From: Eustoma russellianum
Taxonomy: Eukaryota; Streptophyta; Magnoliopsida; Gentianales; Gentianaceae
Assembly: GCA_036186865.1 (NCBI GenBank)
Contig: AP025066.1
Location: 12,947,360 to 13,011,359, forward strand
Length of the DNA stretch: 64,000 nucleotides
Direction of reading: 5' to 3'
The translations under genes were made by a program, and so were the position numbers. The first letter of the stretch is position 1. Each line of letters starts with the position of its first letter. Of the stretch, positions 41,238 to 53,015 are shown one piece after another. The notes under the pieces were generated by a model, which searched no databases, had not been told where the DNA came from, and was given only the letters and a program-made list of their open reading frames with translations.

Positions 41238-43194
41238 TGTTATAATCCTATTTTTAATTAAGGGCAAAAGGTCAATTGGGCCTAATTAATTAGAAAACCT
41301 AATTTGATATCAAAATTTTCCCTAAACCCTAATCAAATATCTATTTAAACTACGCTTAGGCTTTCCCTCCCCTCACAAAACATACGCCGCTTTCCACCAG
41401 GAAAAAAAACAAAGAGAACGACTTTCTCCTTCTTGGTTCAAACAACGCTGCCTCTTTAGGAGAAATACCACCACTCGATCACGTTCTTCAACACGTATCA
41501 AATACCAAGTAGGTGTCCCCTTAACATCCGTTGAATGCAACAAACGATAATCTTTAATTTCCCTATAAAAACGAGATCGTGCATTAGTATTAGTTTGTAT
41601 AGATGATTATTAGATTATATGTATCTGTGATGTATTGTATGTCTGTGTATATGATCGTATATGTATATAAATGAATGATGCTATTTTCATATGAAACTCG
41701 GGAAAAGATTTGATTTTTGATGTGCGTGTGAATACCGGAATCGTAGGAAGGAGTGTTTGTGCCGGCGGCGCGTGGCCGGTGGTGGTGGGCTATGACCACG
41801 TGCTGCCGGATGGAGGAACAAGGGAGTTGAGGGGGGCTGAGGGAGGGGCGGCGCATGGCCGGTGGTGGTGGGCTATGACCACGTGCTGCCGGGTGGAGGA
41901 ATAAGTGTGAAGGGGGGCTGAGAGGGGGGCTGAGCAGGGGTGGTGCGGGTCTGGTCAGTGGGGTGCTGGGGTGGAGGCGTTCGGTTTGGGGGGGACTGGA
42001 GAGGGGCGGGTGGGCTTGGAGAGGGGGTGTGGTGGTGAGGGGGGCTGAGGGAGAGATGGGGGGGCGGTTGAGAGGCAGGGGGAGGCTGAGGGAGAGAGGG
42101 GCGGTTGAGAGGCAGGGGGGAAATTGGGGCAGGCTGGGGAAGAAGATCGACGGGGGGAGAGCTGAGGGTGAAAAGAAAAAGAAAAAAAAAGAATAAAGAA
42201 AAAGAAGAATAAAAGAAAAAGGAAAATAAAAAAAGAATTGGGAAAAGGGGTGAAGTACAGACGCGGGAAGCTGGGGAAAAAGGAGGGAAAAAAAGAAAAG
42301 GAAAAAGAAAAGGAAAAAGGAGAAATGAAGCAAATGAAGGATTCCGTGTATGATTTCTGTGCATTCATTCATCACGACATTGCATATATGATATGTTCTG
42401 TTCCGTTCCGTTCTGTTCTGTTTGGATATGCGAGACGTAAGTCGCATATTTGATCTGTTTTGTTCTGTTCCGTTCCCTTCTGTTAGGACCCAGGGTCATG
42501 CATTGCACGATTAGATGAATGTTTCTGAGAAGGTAGGCTTATCATGCATCACGTATGTGGCATTGCATCTCACGCTCATTTTGCACGACTATGTGTTTGG
42601 TTGTTTTAAGAAGATATGACCGTTATACGTTGTTTTAAGAAGTTCTGACCGTTGTACGTATTTGTGAAAACGTGGACAGTCTATTTTCGTATTAACGTAC
42701 TTATATGTATTTCACTACTGTCCTAGCATGTATGATCTCACTGGGCCGATGCAGGCAGGGTACCTACTTAGTGACGTTTTTGTCGCTCACACCGTTCGTT
42801 TTGTTTTCTTGCAGACGATTTAGGGTATGATTACATATAGGTTGGAGAAGATTCCGAGTGGGCCAGTGGGACTCGTAGAGACTGTTGGGAGATTGAGGAA
42901 CAAGAAATGAGGAAGTTTTATTTTATTTATTATTTCATTTGAGGACCTAGCTTAGGAATTTTATTTTACGAACTTTACGATGTCGTTAAGGGGATTTTGA
43001 CTTGATGTTGATTATATATGATTTGGGGATTTTACTTTTGATTTAGGTTTCTGAATTGATTTATTTCGCTTCCGCAATCGAATACTCTGTCGTTTTGATA
43101 AGTGCAGGGATTCGTACAGACGCCTTATATATCCCTCAGTGGAATACGGCGGGCGTACCGGCTCTGACCTTAGGGTTCAGGACGGGGCGCTACA
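41238..43194 (+). repeat. Gy3 3' LTR
   Basis: TGTTATAATCC to GGGGCGCTACA, then CTAAG. It differs from the 5' LTR mainly by one-base indels in homopolymers, plus an extra about 15-base unit near 41918-41933. It carries the same G-box repeat and purine block (41820-42330). No supported gene. Confidence 0.93.
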
Positions 43195-43199
43195 CTAAG
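43195..43199. repeat. Target-site duplication CTAAG, right copy (Gy3)
   Basis: CTAAG followed by TGTCTTGGTGGGCG, which continues the Cop1 integrase. Confidence 0.92.
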
Positions 43200-44179
43200 T
43201 GTCTTGGTGGGCGATTTTATGCATGTGTTATCGTTGATGATTTTTCTCGCTATACATGGACTTTATTTCTTGCGAATAAAGATGATAATTCCGTTGAGAT
43301 TGCTAAATTAATAAAACAACTTGAAAATGAATATGGTTTGAATGTAAAAAAGATTAGGATCGATAGAGGCGTGAATTTAAAAATAAGAACATGATTGCTT
43401 TTTGGGAAGAAAAAGGTATTAAACACGAGTTTTTGCCACCTAGGACACTACAATTAATGGAGTAGTAGTAGAAAGAAAGAATAGCACACTACAAGAAATT
43501 GCTAGAACCATGCTATGCGAAAATAAGTTCCCTAAATTTTGTGGGTGGAAGCCGTAAATTGTGCATGCTATATAGTTAATCGTTTGTCGATTAGAAAGAA
43601 AATAAACAAAACTCTTATGAAATAGTAAATGATTGCATGCCTAAAATTGATTAATTTCGTGTGTTTGGTTTTAAATGCTTTGTTTTGAATATAAAAGATA
43701 ATCCAGATAAATTTGAGTCTAAATCAATTGAATGCATCTTTGTTGGATATTCTGTGAATTTTAAGGCATATAGATGTTATGATCCTATCACTAGACAAAT
43801 TTTAGAATCTATTCATGTGAAGTTCAATGAATTTGGCGAGTTTGAAAAAGATAAAAAATATGACGATGATTTTGAACTAAAGCCCGTGTTAGATGATATA
43901 GATGAGAATATCGTACATGATGAGCCCAACACAGTAGAAATGCATGATCACTTAGAAATGCATGAAAACTTAGAGAATAATCAACAAAGATGGCATAGGG
44001 ATCACCCACACGATCTTATTATACGTGATATAACTCAAGGTGTCCAACCACGTAGAAGAATAAATCCAGATGAAATAAACCAATTTCATGCTATGATATC
44101 CGAAATTGAACCCAAGAACGTATTTGATGCTTTCAATGATTCTTCTTGGGTTGATGCTATGCATGCTGAATTAAATTAA
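43200..44179 (+). pseudogene. Cop1 integrase core to RT linker
   Basis: Resumes after Gy3: GGRFYACVIVDDFSRYTWTL (first catalytic Asp), KKIRIDRG (second Asp; the usual RSDHGGEF is altered), then in other frames VVVERKNSTLQEIARTML (Glu). From 43661 a 172-codon frame covers the integrase C-terminal part (FGFKCFVLNIKDNPDKFESK, FVGYSVNFKAYRCYDPITRQ) and the acidic linker to RT (EPKNVFDAF, SSWVDAMHAELN), where a TAA replaces Gln. Inactive. Confidence 0.82.
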
Positions 44180-44777
44180 TTCACAAGAAATGATGTGTGG
44201 GATTTAGTGCCACGACCACAAGATAAAATGATAATAGGCACAAAGTGGGTCTTTAGAAATAAAATGAAAGTTGTTAGAAACAAAGCGAGACTTGTAGCAC
44301 AAGGATATAATCAAGAAGAAGGAATAGACTACGACGAAACATTCGCACCCGTAGCACGCTTAGAAGCCATACGATTTTTACTTGCTATTACTTGCATGAT
44401 GGATTTTAAACTTTATCAAATGGATGTAAAAAGTGCATTTTTAAATGGCTTTATACAAGAAGAAGTATATGTAAAACAACCACCCGGTTTTAAAGATTTG
44501 AAATATCCTAATCACGTATACAAATTGAAGATGGGACTATATGGTTTAAAACATGCACCTAGGGCTTGATATGATCGTTTTGTTACTTTTTTTAGAAAAT
44601 GAATTTAAAAGAGGCACCATAGATGGCACTTAATTCTTGAAACAAGATAAATCGGATTTACTTATTATTCAAATTTATGTTGATGACATTATTTTTGGAT
44701 CTACATGAAGAATTTGAAATATACATGAAATCCGAATTTGGAATGTCTATGGTTGGTGAATTGAATTTTTTCTTAGC
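44180..44777 (+). pseudogene. Cop1 reverse transcriptase
   Basis: Ty1/copia RT: DVWDLVPRPQDKMIIGTKWV, KARLVAQGYNQEEGIDYDET, FAPVARLEAIRFLLA, KLYQMDVKSAFLNGF (catalytic Asp), EEVYVKQPPGF, GLYGLKHAPRA, then a stop where Trp is expected (44566-44569). The YVDD pair is readable at 44676-44687 in another frame. Several bases are missing just after FGST (44700), where the amino acids before EFEIYMKSEFG are lost. Confidence 0.83.
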
Positions 44778-45590
44778 TTGAAAATTAAACAAACTAGTAA
44801 ACGCATCCATATAAGTCAAGTCAAGTATGTGAATGACATGATTAAAAAGTTTAACTTTGAGAACTTGAAACCATCCCCCACCCCTATGAGTGTTACCACT
44901 AAACTAGATAACGATGAGAATGGAAAAGACTTTGATAATGGTTTGTATAGGTCTATGATTGGTTCTTTGATTTATCTTACTGCAAGTGCATCTGATATCA
45001 TGTTTAGTGTTTGCAGGTGTGCACGTTTTCAAAGAAAACCTAAAGTGTCACACTATAATGCTGTAAAAAAGATATTTCGATACATTAAGCACACTCCCAC
45101 TTTAGGAATTTGGTATGATAAGAATTGTGAATTTGACTTGCATGCTTATACCGAAGCGGATTATGGTGGATGCAAAATAGATAGAAAAAGCACAAGTGGC
45201 ACTTGTCAATTTATAGGAAATTCATTAATTTCTTGGTTTTCGAAAAAGCAAGCAGGTGTGGCATTATCTACTACGGAAGTAGAATACATGGCACTGTAGT
45301 CTTTGTTTCACACAATCCTTATGGTTAAACAACAACTATCTGATTTGGAAATATGGTAAATCGCATCCCCATTTATTGTGATAGTATGAGCGCTATTAAT
45401 TTGTCTAAGAACCCCGTCCTGCACTCTAAGACAAAGGACATATGAGTATTATATCACTTTCTTCGTGATCATGTGAACAATGGTGATATCGTTATAGAAC
45501 ATGTACGTACTGAAGCACAAGTAGCAAAATATTCACCAAAGCACTAAATCAAGCCACGTATGAAAATCTACGCTCAAAATTAGGCATGAT
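44778..45590 (+). pseudogene. Cop1 RT C-terminus and RNase H
   Basis: IKQTSKRIHISQVKYVNDMI and MSVTTKLDNDENG, then the RNase H-like domain: YRSMIGSLIYLTASASDIMF, HYNAVKKIFRYIKHT, YTEADYGGCKIDRKSTSGTC, SLISWFSKKQAGVALSTTEV and EYMAL, then a stop (45297-45299). The domain continues in shifted frames with the remains of YCDSMSAINLSKNPVLHSKT and of the TEAQVA block to about 45590. No envelope-like frame lies between here and the 3' LTR. Confidence 0.82.
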
Positions 45591-45656
45591 TTCTGCTGAT
45601 TTGCTATAGATTGATATTTGTTTCCATCTTTACATGAAATTTTGATATTATTTACA

Positions 45657-45841
45657 AAATAAAGGGGGGGAGAGAGTGCATGATTTAAGAGGGAGAGAGA
45701 GCATGATTACACAATTCAAGGGGAGACAACGATACTATAAAATTAAAATTAAAAATTCAAATTTGTGCCTAATTTGAGGGGCAGCAATTATATTTAAATC
45801 ATGAACCAGTGTTATTTTGTAAATCATCAAAAGGGGGATAT
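45657..45841 (+). other. Array of purine tracts and polypurine tract, Cop1
   Basis: AAAGGGGGGGAGAGAG at about 45659, then further tracts near 45688, 45718 and 45775 and the last AAAAGGGGGATA (45829-45840) just before the 3' LTR. Tracts are separated by GCATGATT-type words as in CopN. Confidence 0.7.
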
Positions 45842-47960
45842 TGTTGAGAAAAAGTGTTTGAATGATTTACAGATGCATGATTTAAATAGTACGAGTCTAC
45901 GAAATACATGACAAAATTATTACTTGACACGTTTTTGTGATATACATGCCTCATATCATTTCTATATATTGTTGCTAACAAGCAATGAAGCGTTAAAGCT
46001 TACATCATATGGCAAACATTTGTTGTCTTTGAACTATTTTCAGGTGACACAATTAATGAACTAAACTAGTTCATTAAGTGAATTACTTAATTCTAATGAA
46101 CTAACTAGTTCATTAAATGGAGATATATTTGGACAAAGCTTTATGGCAACAAATTTTGAAATGGAAAGTCTCCCTCCTACTCCTCTCACACGCCTACATA
46201 TATATTATATATATATATTCAGATTTTTTAAAAAAAGGCACAATACACATATATTCCGACATACTACTGACACGTTAGATATTACAAACGTACGTCAATG
46301 TCACACCACTATATACACCTCATATTTATGAGTATATTCAGGTCTTATATCATATGATATAAGTCATGGTGATGAAAAAATTATAATGACACATTAAAGG
46401 TTATAAACCGAAAATTGTCGTATCAGGTGACTACTGAAACTTCGCCAACGTGTCATGTATTTGCCAAATAAAGATGACCAGCCCATATAATTCAAAAATA
46501 GTCAAAACTATTGTGGCTCACATGTTAATTCAGCCACTAAATCATTCCATGTTATATGATATAAGTCATGGTGATGACAAAATTATAACGACACATTAAA
46601 GGTTATAAACCGAAAATTGTCGTATCGGGTGACTATTGAAACTTTACCAACAGTCATGTACTTTCCATATAAAGATGGCCAGCCCATAAAATTAAAAAAT
46701 AGTCAAAAATTTTGTGGCTCACATGTTAAATTCAGCCACTGAATTATTCCATGCTGGCACACACAAAACACCCACAAATTAGGCCAAATTTGTGGAGATT
46801 TCAAATTCAATTTTTTTAACACATGGGGGCGCCTCTAAGTCAGCCATTAGAGCTGAATATCTACTTTGTTTTATGTATATTATGTGTGACATATATATGA
46901 CATGTGCAAAAAGTTTGAATTTAATCGGAGAAAAATCGTGTAATCGACGAAAGTCAAAAATTCGATTTTCTACGAACACAACACATGAGGTTTTTGGCAT
47001 AAGCTGTAGCATGTATCTAGACATTTTTTACACATTCAATACATGTTAATGTGTTGCAAAAAATTCAAACTATGGTTGATTGGAATTTTCCATATATGTG
47101 TAATTATTGTGCATTATTTGACTAAGCTTACTAAAGTGAAATTTCAGCACATGTATATTCAGTCCACACGCCATTTGCAGCCTTGATGGAGCCTATATTG
47201 AGCTTAGTTGGCATCTCAATTGGTGGAGAATATGCCACACAAGGTTAGTGACATAAAAGAGGGAACTAAACAAGGTAAAAATTCAAAAGATTTAAAAATA
47301 GCCACATGTTGAAAACTTTCAGAACATGGCATTAGGTGGCCGATTTTTTGCTCTTAATCACCCGAATTTGCTTCCCAAAATTGAAGGGATTGAATAGTGA
47401 TTGTTTGGCAACATTTTGAATCTTCTTGGTACATGTTTTGTAAGTTATTTTCAGATTTTACAGGTTATTAAAAATAATGAGAAGTTGGACCAATCATGAA
47501 GTGCCAAGTAAGCAAGGCCAAGTCATCCCTCCAATCATAGTGTGCTAAGTAAGCAAGATGGTGTCATTTCTACACAAGGCAATTTTTAAGGGCAATAAAG
47601 AGAATTCTCAAGAAGGGAAAAGGCCCTAAGGGGGCGGCCATGAAGTGGTTAAATAGAAGAGGATAGTGCAAACAAGGCTAAGAACACAACTCTCATTCTC
47701 TCAATATCAAGAAGCTCTACTACTTTCTTCTTTCTCTTTCTTTCTTTCTTGTTCTTCTCTCAATCCTATTGTTCATATAATCTTGATATTATATAGGCTT
47801 TTAATATACCACCTACACTCATTCATTGTTGTAAAAGGTTGATCAAGGTGTGATCAAACCTTCATTCGATTGGTGGTGGTGTTCGTGATCGGTTTGTTTG
47901 GTTGTTTTGGTTGTATTGGCTGTAAAAGGGTGGAGTTGGTGTATAACTCTAGTAAATCTT
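45842..47960 (+). repeat. Cop1 3' LTR (3' end missing or diverged)
   Basis: Starts TGTTGAGAAAAAGTG after the polypurine tract. It is collinear with the 5' LTR remnant and, more loosely, with the solo LTR to GGAGTTGGTGTATAACTC at about 47960. The expected remainder (ending in a CTTCTAGTGRTGCC block and CCTACA) is not found. It includes a tandem duplication at 46345-46753 and the stem-loop at 47835-47862. Confidence 0.8.
46345..46753 (+). repeat. About 205-bp tandem duplication in Cop1 3' LTR
   Basis: 46345-46551 and 46552-46753 both run from TTATAT.ATGATATAAGTCATGG to ATTCCATG with scattered differences. The 5' LTR remnant has it once. Confidence 0.8.
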
Positions 47961-50900
47961 GTGCTTCCTTCCCTTTGTGTGTTTTTCCTTTGGTTGTCAC
48001 AAACTAAAATCAAGTCTAGATACAACCAAGGTTTAAGCAAACCTAGTTGGTGAATCACATCCATGGATACAAAATGACGTATTGGACTGAGAGGTTCAAA
48101 TTGCTTGACGTAGATATTGTTGACATCTCTAGTCCAAGAAGGTGGTGTTTACGCCATTGTCCCATACAAGGGCTGATGAAAGGTGCCTTTGGAGTTGAAA
48201 GAAGCGATTGTTCGTTCAATACGATTCAAGATTGCATCACACTAAGGCCAAGTGTGGAAGGGGTAAAGACATAAAGCGTATCAAGTGCTCATGGGGGGTG
48301 TATGTGATGCATGCATCGTAAAACGTTCAAAAACATGTCATTTCGTAACTTTCATAAACATGGCAATTCATTATTGGCCATAGCTCTTTTCATATCGTGA
48401 GAACGGTACTCGCGACATACCGAATGATTCCCCAAATAGTCTTTAGTACTGTCTATGAATCCCGATGGTCCAACCACGATGTTACATTATACGTATGTAG
48501 ACTAATGGTGACTCGTTATGGTGGAGATCCCGAGTCCTGAACGTGGTGTTACACTCAACCATAACATATATTTGCCCCTGACATCCTTCCCCAAGACCTG
48601 ATGTCAGGCAGCCCTCCACAAACAGAACATCGTAAATGTATCATAAAGGCGGAGATCCCTTGTCCCGGACAAGGTGTTACACTCAGCCATGATAAACGTG
48701 CATAATTCATATGGAATCATTCGTCTCGCGGTACAGTTCTTTATTTGTAAAAGTCCATTTAAAACATCTTATGCAGTAACCATTTCGTAAACGTGATAGT
48801 TGGTAAAGTCTGTTTTGTTTGAAAATCATGTTGACATATGCATAAGTAAATGCTCGGTTTCCGGACTGGTTTTAGGTCTCAAATGAATTCAGTCCCTTAC
48901 TCCATTACTCATGTCAAGTTCTTATGTGAAATTACTATTTTGTCCTTTCTTAATGGTCTCGGTTTTCATTGCCCAAAACAGCCCCTTTTTGGGCTTTGAA
49001 ATTCCTAGTTTTTATTCTTTTAATATGTCCACCATTTATTTTATTTTTACTCTTACAAACGGCCTATTTTTCACTTTCATTGAATTGTGAAGTTATCCTT
49101 TTGTCCTTAAAGGGCATTTCGGTCTAATGGCAAAAACAGCCATTCTTTTAGTGTCTTGTCCTTTTAAATTTAATAATTTGACTTTTCCTTGATTTACCTT
49201 ATATAACATATTCACTATACATATATTTACATAGGTTTTTCAAATAAGCTTAAATCATCATAGAGGTGCTCAAGTTGGCCTATTGGCCAAATGAGCTCCA
49301 ACCCACACCCATAGGTTTTTCAATTTGTTCAATGTAACAAACATGCTAGTTACTTACATATTAACATATTATACATATATTCACATAGGTACTCCCAAAT
49401 AGCTATTTGAACATCATGATGGTCATATTTTGGCCTCTTGGCCGAGAGGTGTTGCACACACCAACATGGATTTTTCAACTTGTTGAATACTATGAATGTA
49501 TATCATGATGATGCGTTGATTTTATGATTTTCACATATTAAGTCTAAAGTGAAGTCACATCCACCACAGTCATGATCATAAGGACCATGATCATGATACT
49601 AGTAAGATGCAAACACATAAGAAGATAACACCCATGGAAATACACCTCCTTAGGCCATGATCATCAAAATACATATCATGATGATGGTGATGAAATCATA
49701 CCTAATGATGGAGGCCAAAATAGTCCCATCTTAGGAGGAAAAATGCATGAAATGGATGAGTGATGATCATCCAAGAAGTGATCTTTTATGGCATGCATTC
49801 TAGTATGTACTATGATGCACCATAAACATACTAAATCATGGACATAATCATGCAAACGCACAGAAAACATATGAAATCAAGACGTTGATGATCATCCTAA
49901 GAACATACATGAAGATGGTAAAAAAGGAAGGTTCTTAGTACGCTTTCTAAAGAAAATATACTAAGCTGCCTACACTTTTCATGGAATTGATGCTTGCTTG
50001 AACAAGTACTTCCCCACATGATATGCACGCCCCTAAGGGGGCTGATTATGCAATGATGCCATGCACTACACTCTTAAATCTCTTCGTAGCCACATGCGTG
50101 ATTTCATACAAGTACTACACATTACTACACAAATTTGTCATGCAAGTACACTTTTTATATAATTGTGACGAAGACTTCCTTTGAACTTATGCATACATGA
50201 TCCATCTTATGATAAGAACATAAGAGACTCATTTTTGAAGATTCATATAGGAGCTAAGAGGAATACTTGTCTTTGTCCTTGAATCTTACACTTAAGAGTG
50301 AAAGATTCCTTCTTTTTCTTGGGTTGGGATGTACACGGACTAATGTCCATGAAAGGAGTAAGATTTAGTCCTATTTGAAGAAGAAGAGGTTATGAAAGCT
50401 CAAAAACTCAATCTAACTGAATCTTACCTCAGCACGACTTGAAGATTCTTACTTAGTTGCTTAACACTACTCTTCCTACCTCCTTAGCTTGGTCATGGTT
50501 TGGAGGGCCTAGATGGAAGACATTGGAGGCTTTTGTGAGAAAAGGGACGATGGATGAGAGGGGTAGAGAGGAAGAGGGTGTTACCTTGAGAATTCTTGCA
50601 CTTGAGCTTGAAAGGCTTGCAAATGAAAGAATCTTCTTCTTTGTGCTCGGGGGACTTCTCAGATGAGGGTGGAGATTGAAGATGAAGAGGTTGGTTGTTT
50701 AGAGAGAGAGAAAAGTGGGATGGAGAAATTTTTGAAGTGATAGAGAGGTATGGTGAAAATGAAGTGGAATTGTGAGGTGAAATAAGTCTTATGTCTTAGC
50801 ATAAGGCTTGGCCATAAATTACATGGTGGGGTCAAATGATTATATTCCTTGGGTGGAGAAGTTAGTGGTGGAAAAAAGATCTTTGCAAGTAAGGTGATTG

Positions 50901-51255
50901 GGGTTTAGTTGGCTTGGTATAAGAAATAGAAATGATGGGGGAGAAAATAAAAAGTGAAGAAATGGAAAAATTGCAGGAAAAATAAAAAATATGGCCGTGT
51001 AGGGTGGGGTGCAAGTAGGTGGTATTTTTACCATTTTATCCCTCCTTTTCTTATGTGTAATTTTCTTTTTATCTTTTACTTAATTCCTAAATAAAGTTTT
51101 ACCATTTCTTTATGTGCATAATTAATTATTCTTTCACTTATTAAGGATGTTTAGTAGTTCCTAAGTTTTCTTTATGGCGCACACACATATTTTATCAAAT
51201 ACAGTATTATGATAAGATTCCATTCTACGTACGTAGCAGGAGTTGGGGTGTAACA
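47961..51255. other. Non-coding, LTR-like region of unknown family
   Basis: No supported gene. Near 48470-48700 there are repeated GGTGTTACACTCARCCAT words, each after a GATCCC.GTCC motif, and a CCTTGTCC/GGACAAGG stem at about 48658-48674. This resembles in plan the hairpin arrays of the gypsy LTRs. The right edge reads GGGGTGTAACA (51255), a common gypsy LTR terminus seen from the other strand. I could not find a left terminus, primer site or target duplication, so a decayed minus-strand gypsy LTR is only a guess. The stretch 47961-48290 shows nothing recognisable. Confidence 0.4.
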
Positions 51256-51394
51256 ACTGTGTGTGTCCATATGTATAAGTCAATATACCTATTTTTCATA
51301 CATAATACATAGATGGACTTATAACATATATATATTTTATTTAAACCCTAAATCTCCTCCTTGGCCGAATATATAACATACATATATTTTATTG

Positions 51395-51761
51395 TGTCTC
51401 TGACTGCTTCCTTCAGGGGATTAATTTTCAAGGTTCTGCTAACACATGGTATGATGGTCGGGGTTTGGGCCACGTTTGGCGGCGTATAGATTGTTTTCTT
51501 TGTTCATATAGTTTCTTTGATTTATTTTCCGATGTGCGCTATCAACATCTCAGTCGGACCACTTCAGACCACTGCCCTCTTTATTTAGAATGTTCCGCAG
51601 ATCGTCCTACAACAACGGCATCATTCAGATACTTGGGTGTCAGGACTACGCATTCTAATTTTGATAGTTTTGTTAGACATCATTGGCAGTCATATTGGAC
51701 CACTGGTGGTATGCAAGGCTTTTATTCCAAACTGTGTCAACTCAAACAACACTTGCAATGA
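51395..51761 (+). pseudogene. LINE endonuclease C-terminus
   Basis: Reads DCFLQGINFQGSANTWYDGR, VWRRIDCFLCS and the diagnostic TTSDHCPLYLE near 51565-51600 (the SDH motif of APE-type endonucleases, which nick the target DNA), followed by FRYLGVRTTHSNFDSFVRHH and WQSYW. The start is missing, and upstream sequence is AT-rich with no coding signal. The frame stops at 51759-51761, before the linker to RT. Confidence 0.78.
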
Positions 51762-53015
51762 TAGAATATAGATGTGTTTGGTGATATATTTGATGCGGTG
51801 GCAGTGGCTGAATCCGAGACATTGCGATATGAAAAAGCATATGATAATAATCCCTCGGATGACACGTGAATGACATATCATCGTAGTATGGCTACTCTGC
51901 GACTTAAGCAATCTCGGGCGCATCTATATTGGAAACAAAAGGCAAATATACAATAGATGCAGGAGGGAGATGCTAATACTAAATTATTTCACCAGAATGT
52001 CAAAGATAGAAGGCGTAAGTAATCTATCCGTAGGATTCTACGTGAAGATATGACAAAATGCTGCACTTCTCAGGACATTGAACTAGAGGCTATTCGGTAT
52101 TATCAAGCTTTATTCAACTAGGCCCCCACTTCTTCTCCTGACTCTATTCTTCAATATATCCCAAAATTGTTGACAGATGCGGATAATCACTCCCTTTATT
52201 TTTGTCGGAGATATAGGAAGTTAAGCAGGCAATTTGGGATCTCAGTCCTACGAGTGTTGCTGGGCCAGATGGCTTCCCATGATCTTTCTATCGATGTTTC
52301 TGGCCTGTTATACAATCAGATGTGCATAAAGATATTCAGGAATTTATCTTGGGTGTTCCTCCTCCGAGTCAAGTAGTTGCATCTCTGATTACACTTATCC
52401 CAAAGGTCCAGAATCCGTAAACCTTCTCAGATTATAGACCTATATGTCTAACAAATTTCCTTTCAAAAAGTTATCACACGGTTAATAGCCACGCGTTTTT
52501 CATCGCTCCTCCCTAGACTTATCTCTCTGGAACAGGCTGGATTTATAAAAGGTCGTGATATGATTGAACAGATTCTTTTAGCCCAGGAGATGGTGCATGT
52601 TTTGGATCGACCCATTCGAGGAGGACACATAATTATTAAACTTGACATGTCCAAAGCATTTGACAGAGTAAGTTGGTCTTATATTCGACAAAAATTTACA
52701 CGTAATGGGCTTTAATCCTAGGCTGGTAAGGTTTTTAATAAATAACTGTCAACAACAAGATGTTTGTTTCTCATAAATGGGAAGCCAGCGGGATATTTCC
52801 TAGTATCATGCGGAGTCAAGCAAGGTTACCCATTATCGCCTTTGTTATTCATTCTTGCTTCGGAAGGTTTTTCAAGAGGCTTAAACACACAGTTGAGGAC
52901 AGGGACAATACAGGGATTCCAGGCAGGTCAAGTACCACCAGTTTCACATTTGGGTTTTGCAGATGATTTAGTCGTATTTTTAAATAGCTCTCTTTGCAAC
53001 CTGCAATTTTTCTGA
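51762..53015 (+). pseudogene. LINE reverse transcriptase
   Basis: After a degraded linker (51762-52380) the RT blocks appear: LEQAGFIKGRDMIEQILLAQ (about 52530-52590), IIIKLDMSKAFDRVSW (52630-52676, first catalytic Asp), FLINGKPAGYF and SCGVKQGYPLSPLLFILASE (52764-52865) and FADDLVVF (about 52956-52980, catalytic Asp pair). These are motifs of non-LTR RTs of the L1 clade. Frames change at least three times. Confidence 0.82.

Larger units (their letters stand above)
34306..43194 (+). mobile_element. Gy3: Ty3/gypsy chromovirus (Tekay-like) inserted in Cop1 integrase
   Basis: An 8889-bp plus-strand element with LTRs of 1972 and 1957 bp, perfect iMet primer site, Gag, intron, protease, RT with a second intron, RNase H, integrase and chromodomain, polypurine tract, and CTAAG duplications. 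It has shorter LTRs than Gy1, Gy2 and Gy4 but the same domain order, the same pre-tract hairpin and a related U5 tail. Many one-base indels break Gag to RNase H, while the integrase frame is continuous. Confidence 0.93.
30263..47960 (+). mobile_element. Cop1: SIRE-like Ty1/copia element, broken by Gy1 and Gy3
   Basis: Plus-strand copia order: LTR remnant, Gag with UBN2-type domain, CCHC and coiled coil, protease, integrase, RT, RNase H, purine-tract array, 3' LTR. Integrase before RT defines Ty1/copia. The long coiled-coil Gag, roughly 2-3 kb LTRs and repeated AAAGGGGGAG tracts suggest the SIRE/Maximus lineage (inference). Gy1 sits in its 5' LTR, so the first part lies left of the window; Gy3 splits its integrase. 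The primer site and the end of the 5' LTR are deleted, and coding frames hold many indels. Its right LTR loses similarity to relatives at about 47960. Confidence 0.85.

Noticed and set aside
45600..45841. Possible envelope-like gene between Cop1 RNase H and the 3' LTR, as in some SIRE elements
   Set aside because: Only about 250 bases remain, filled by purine tracts; no frame with membrane segments.
48047..48274. 75-codon frame starting MVNHIHGYKM
   Set aside because: Short, unrecognised, in decayed repeat sequence; no support for a gene.
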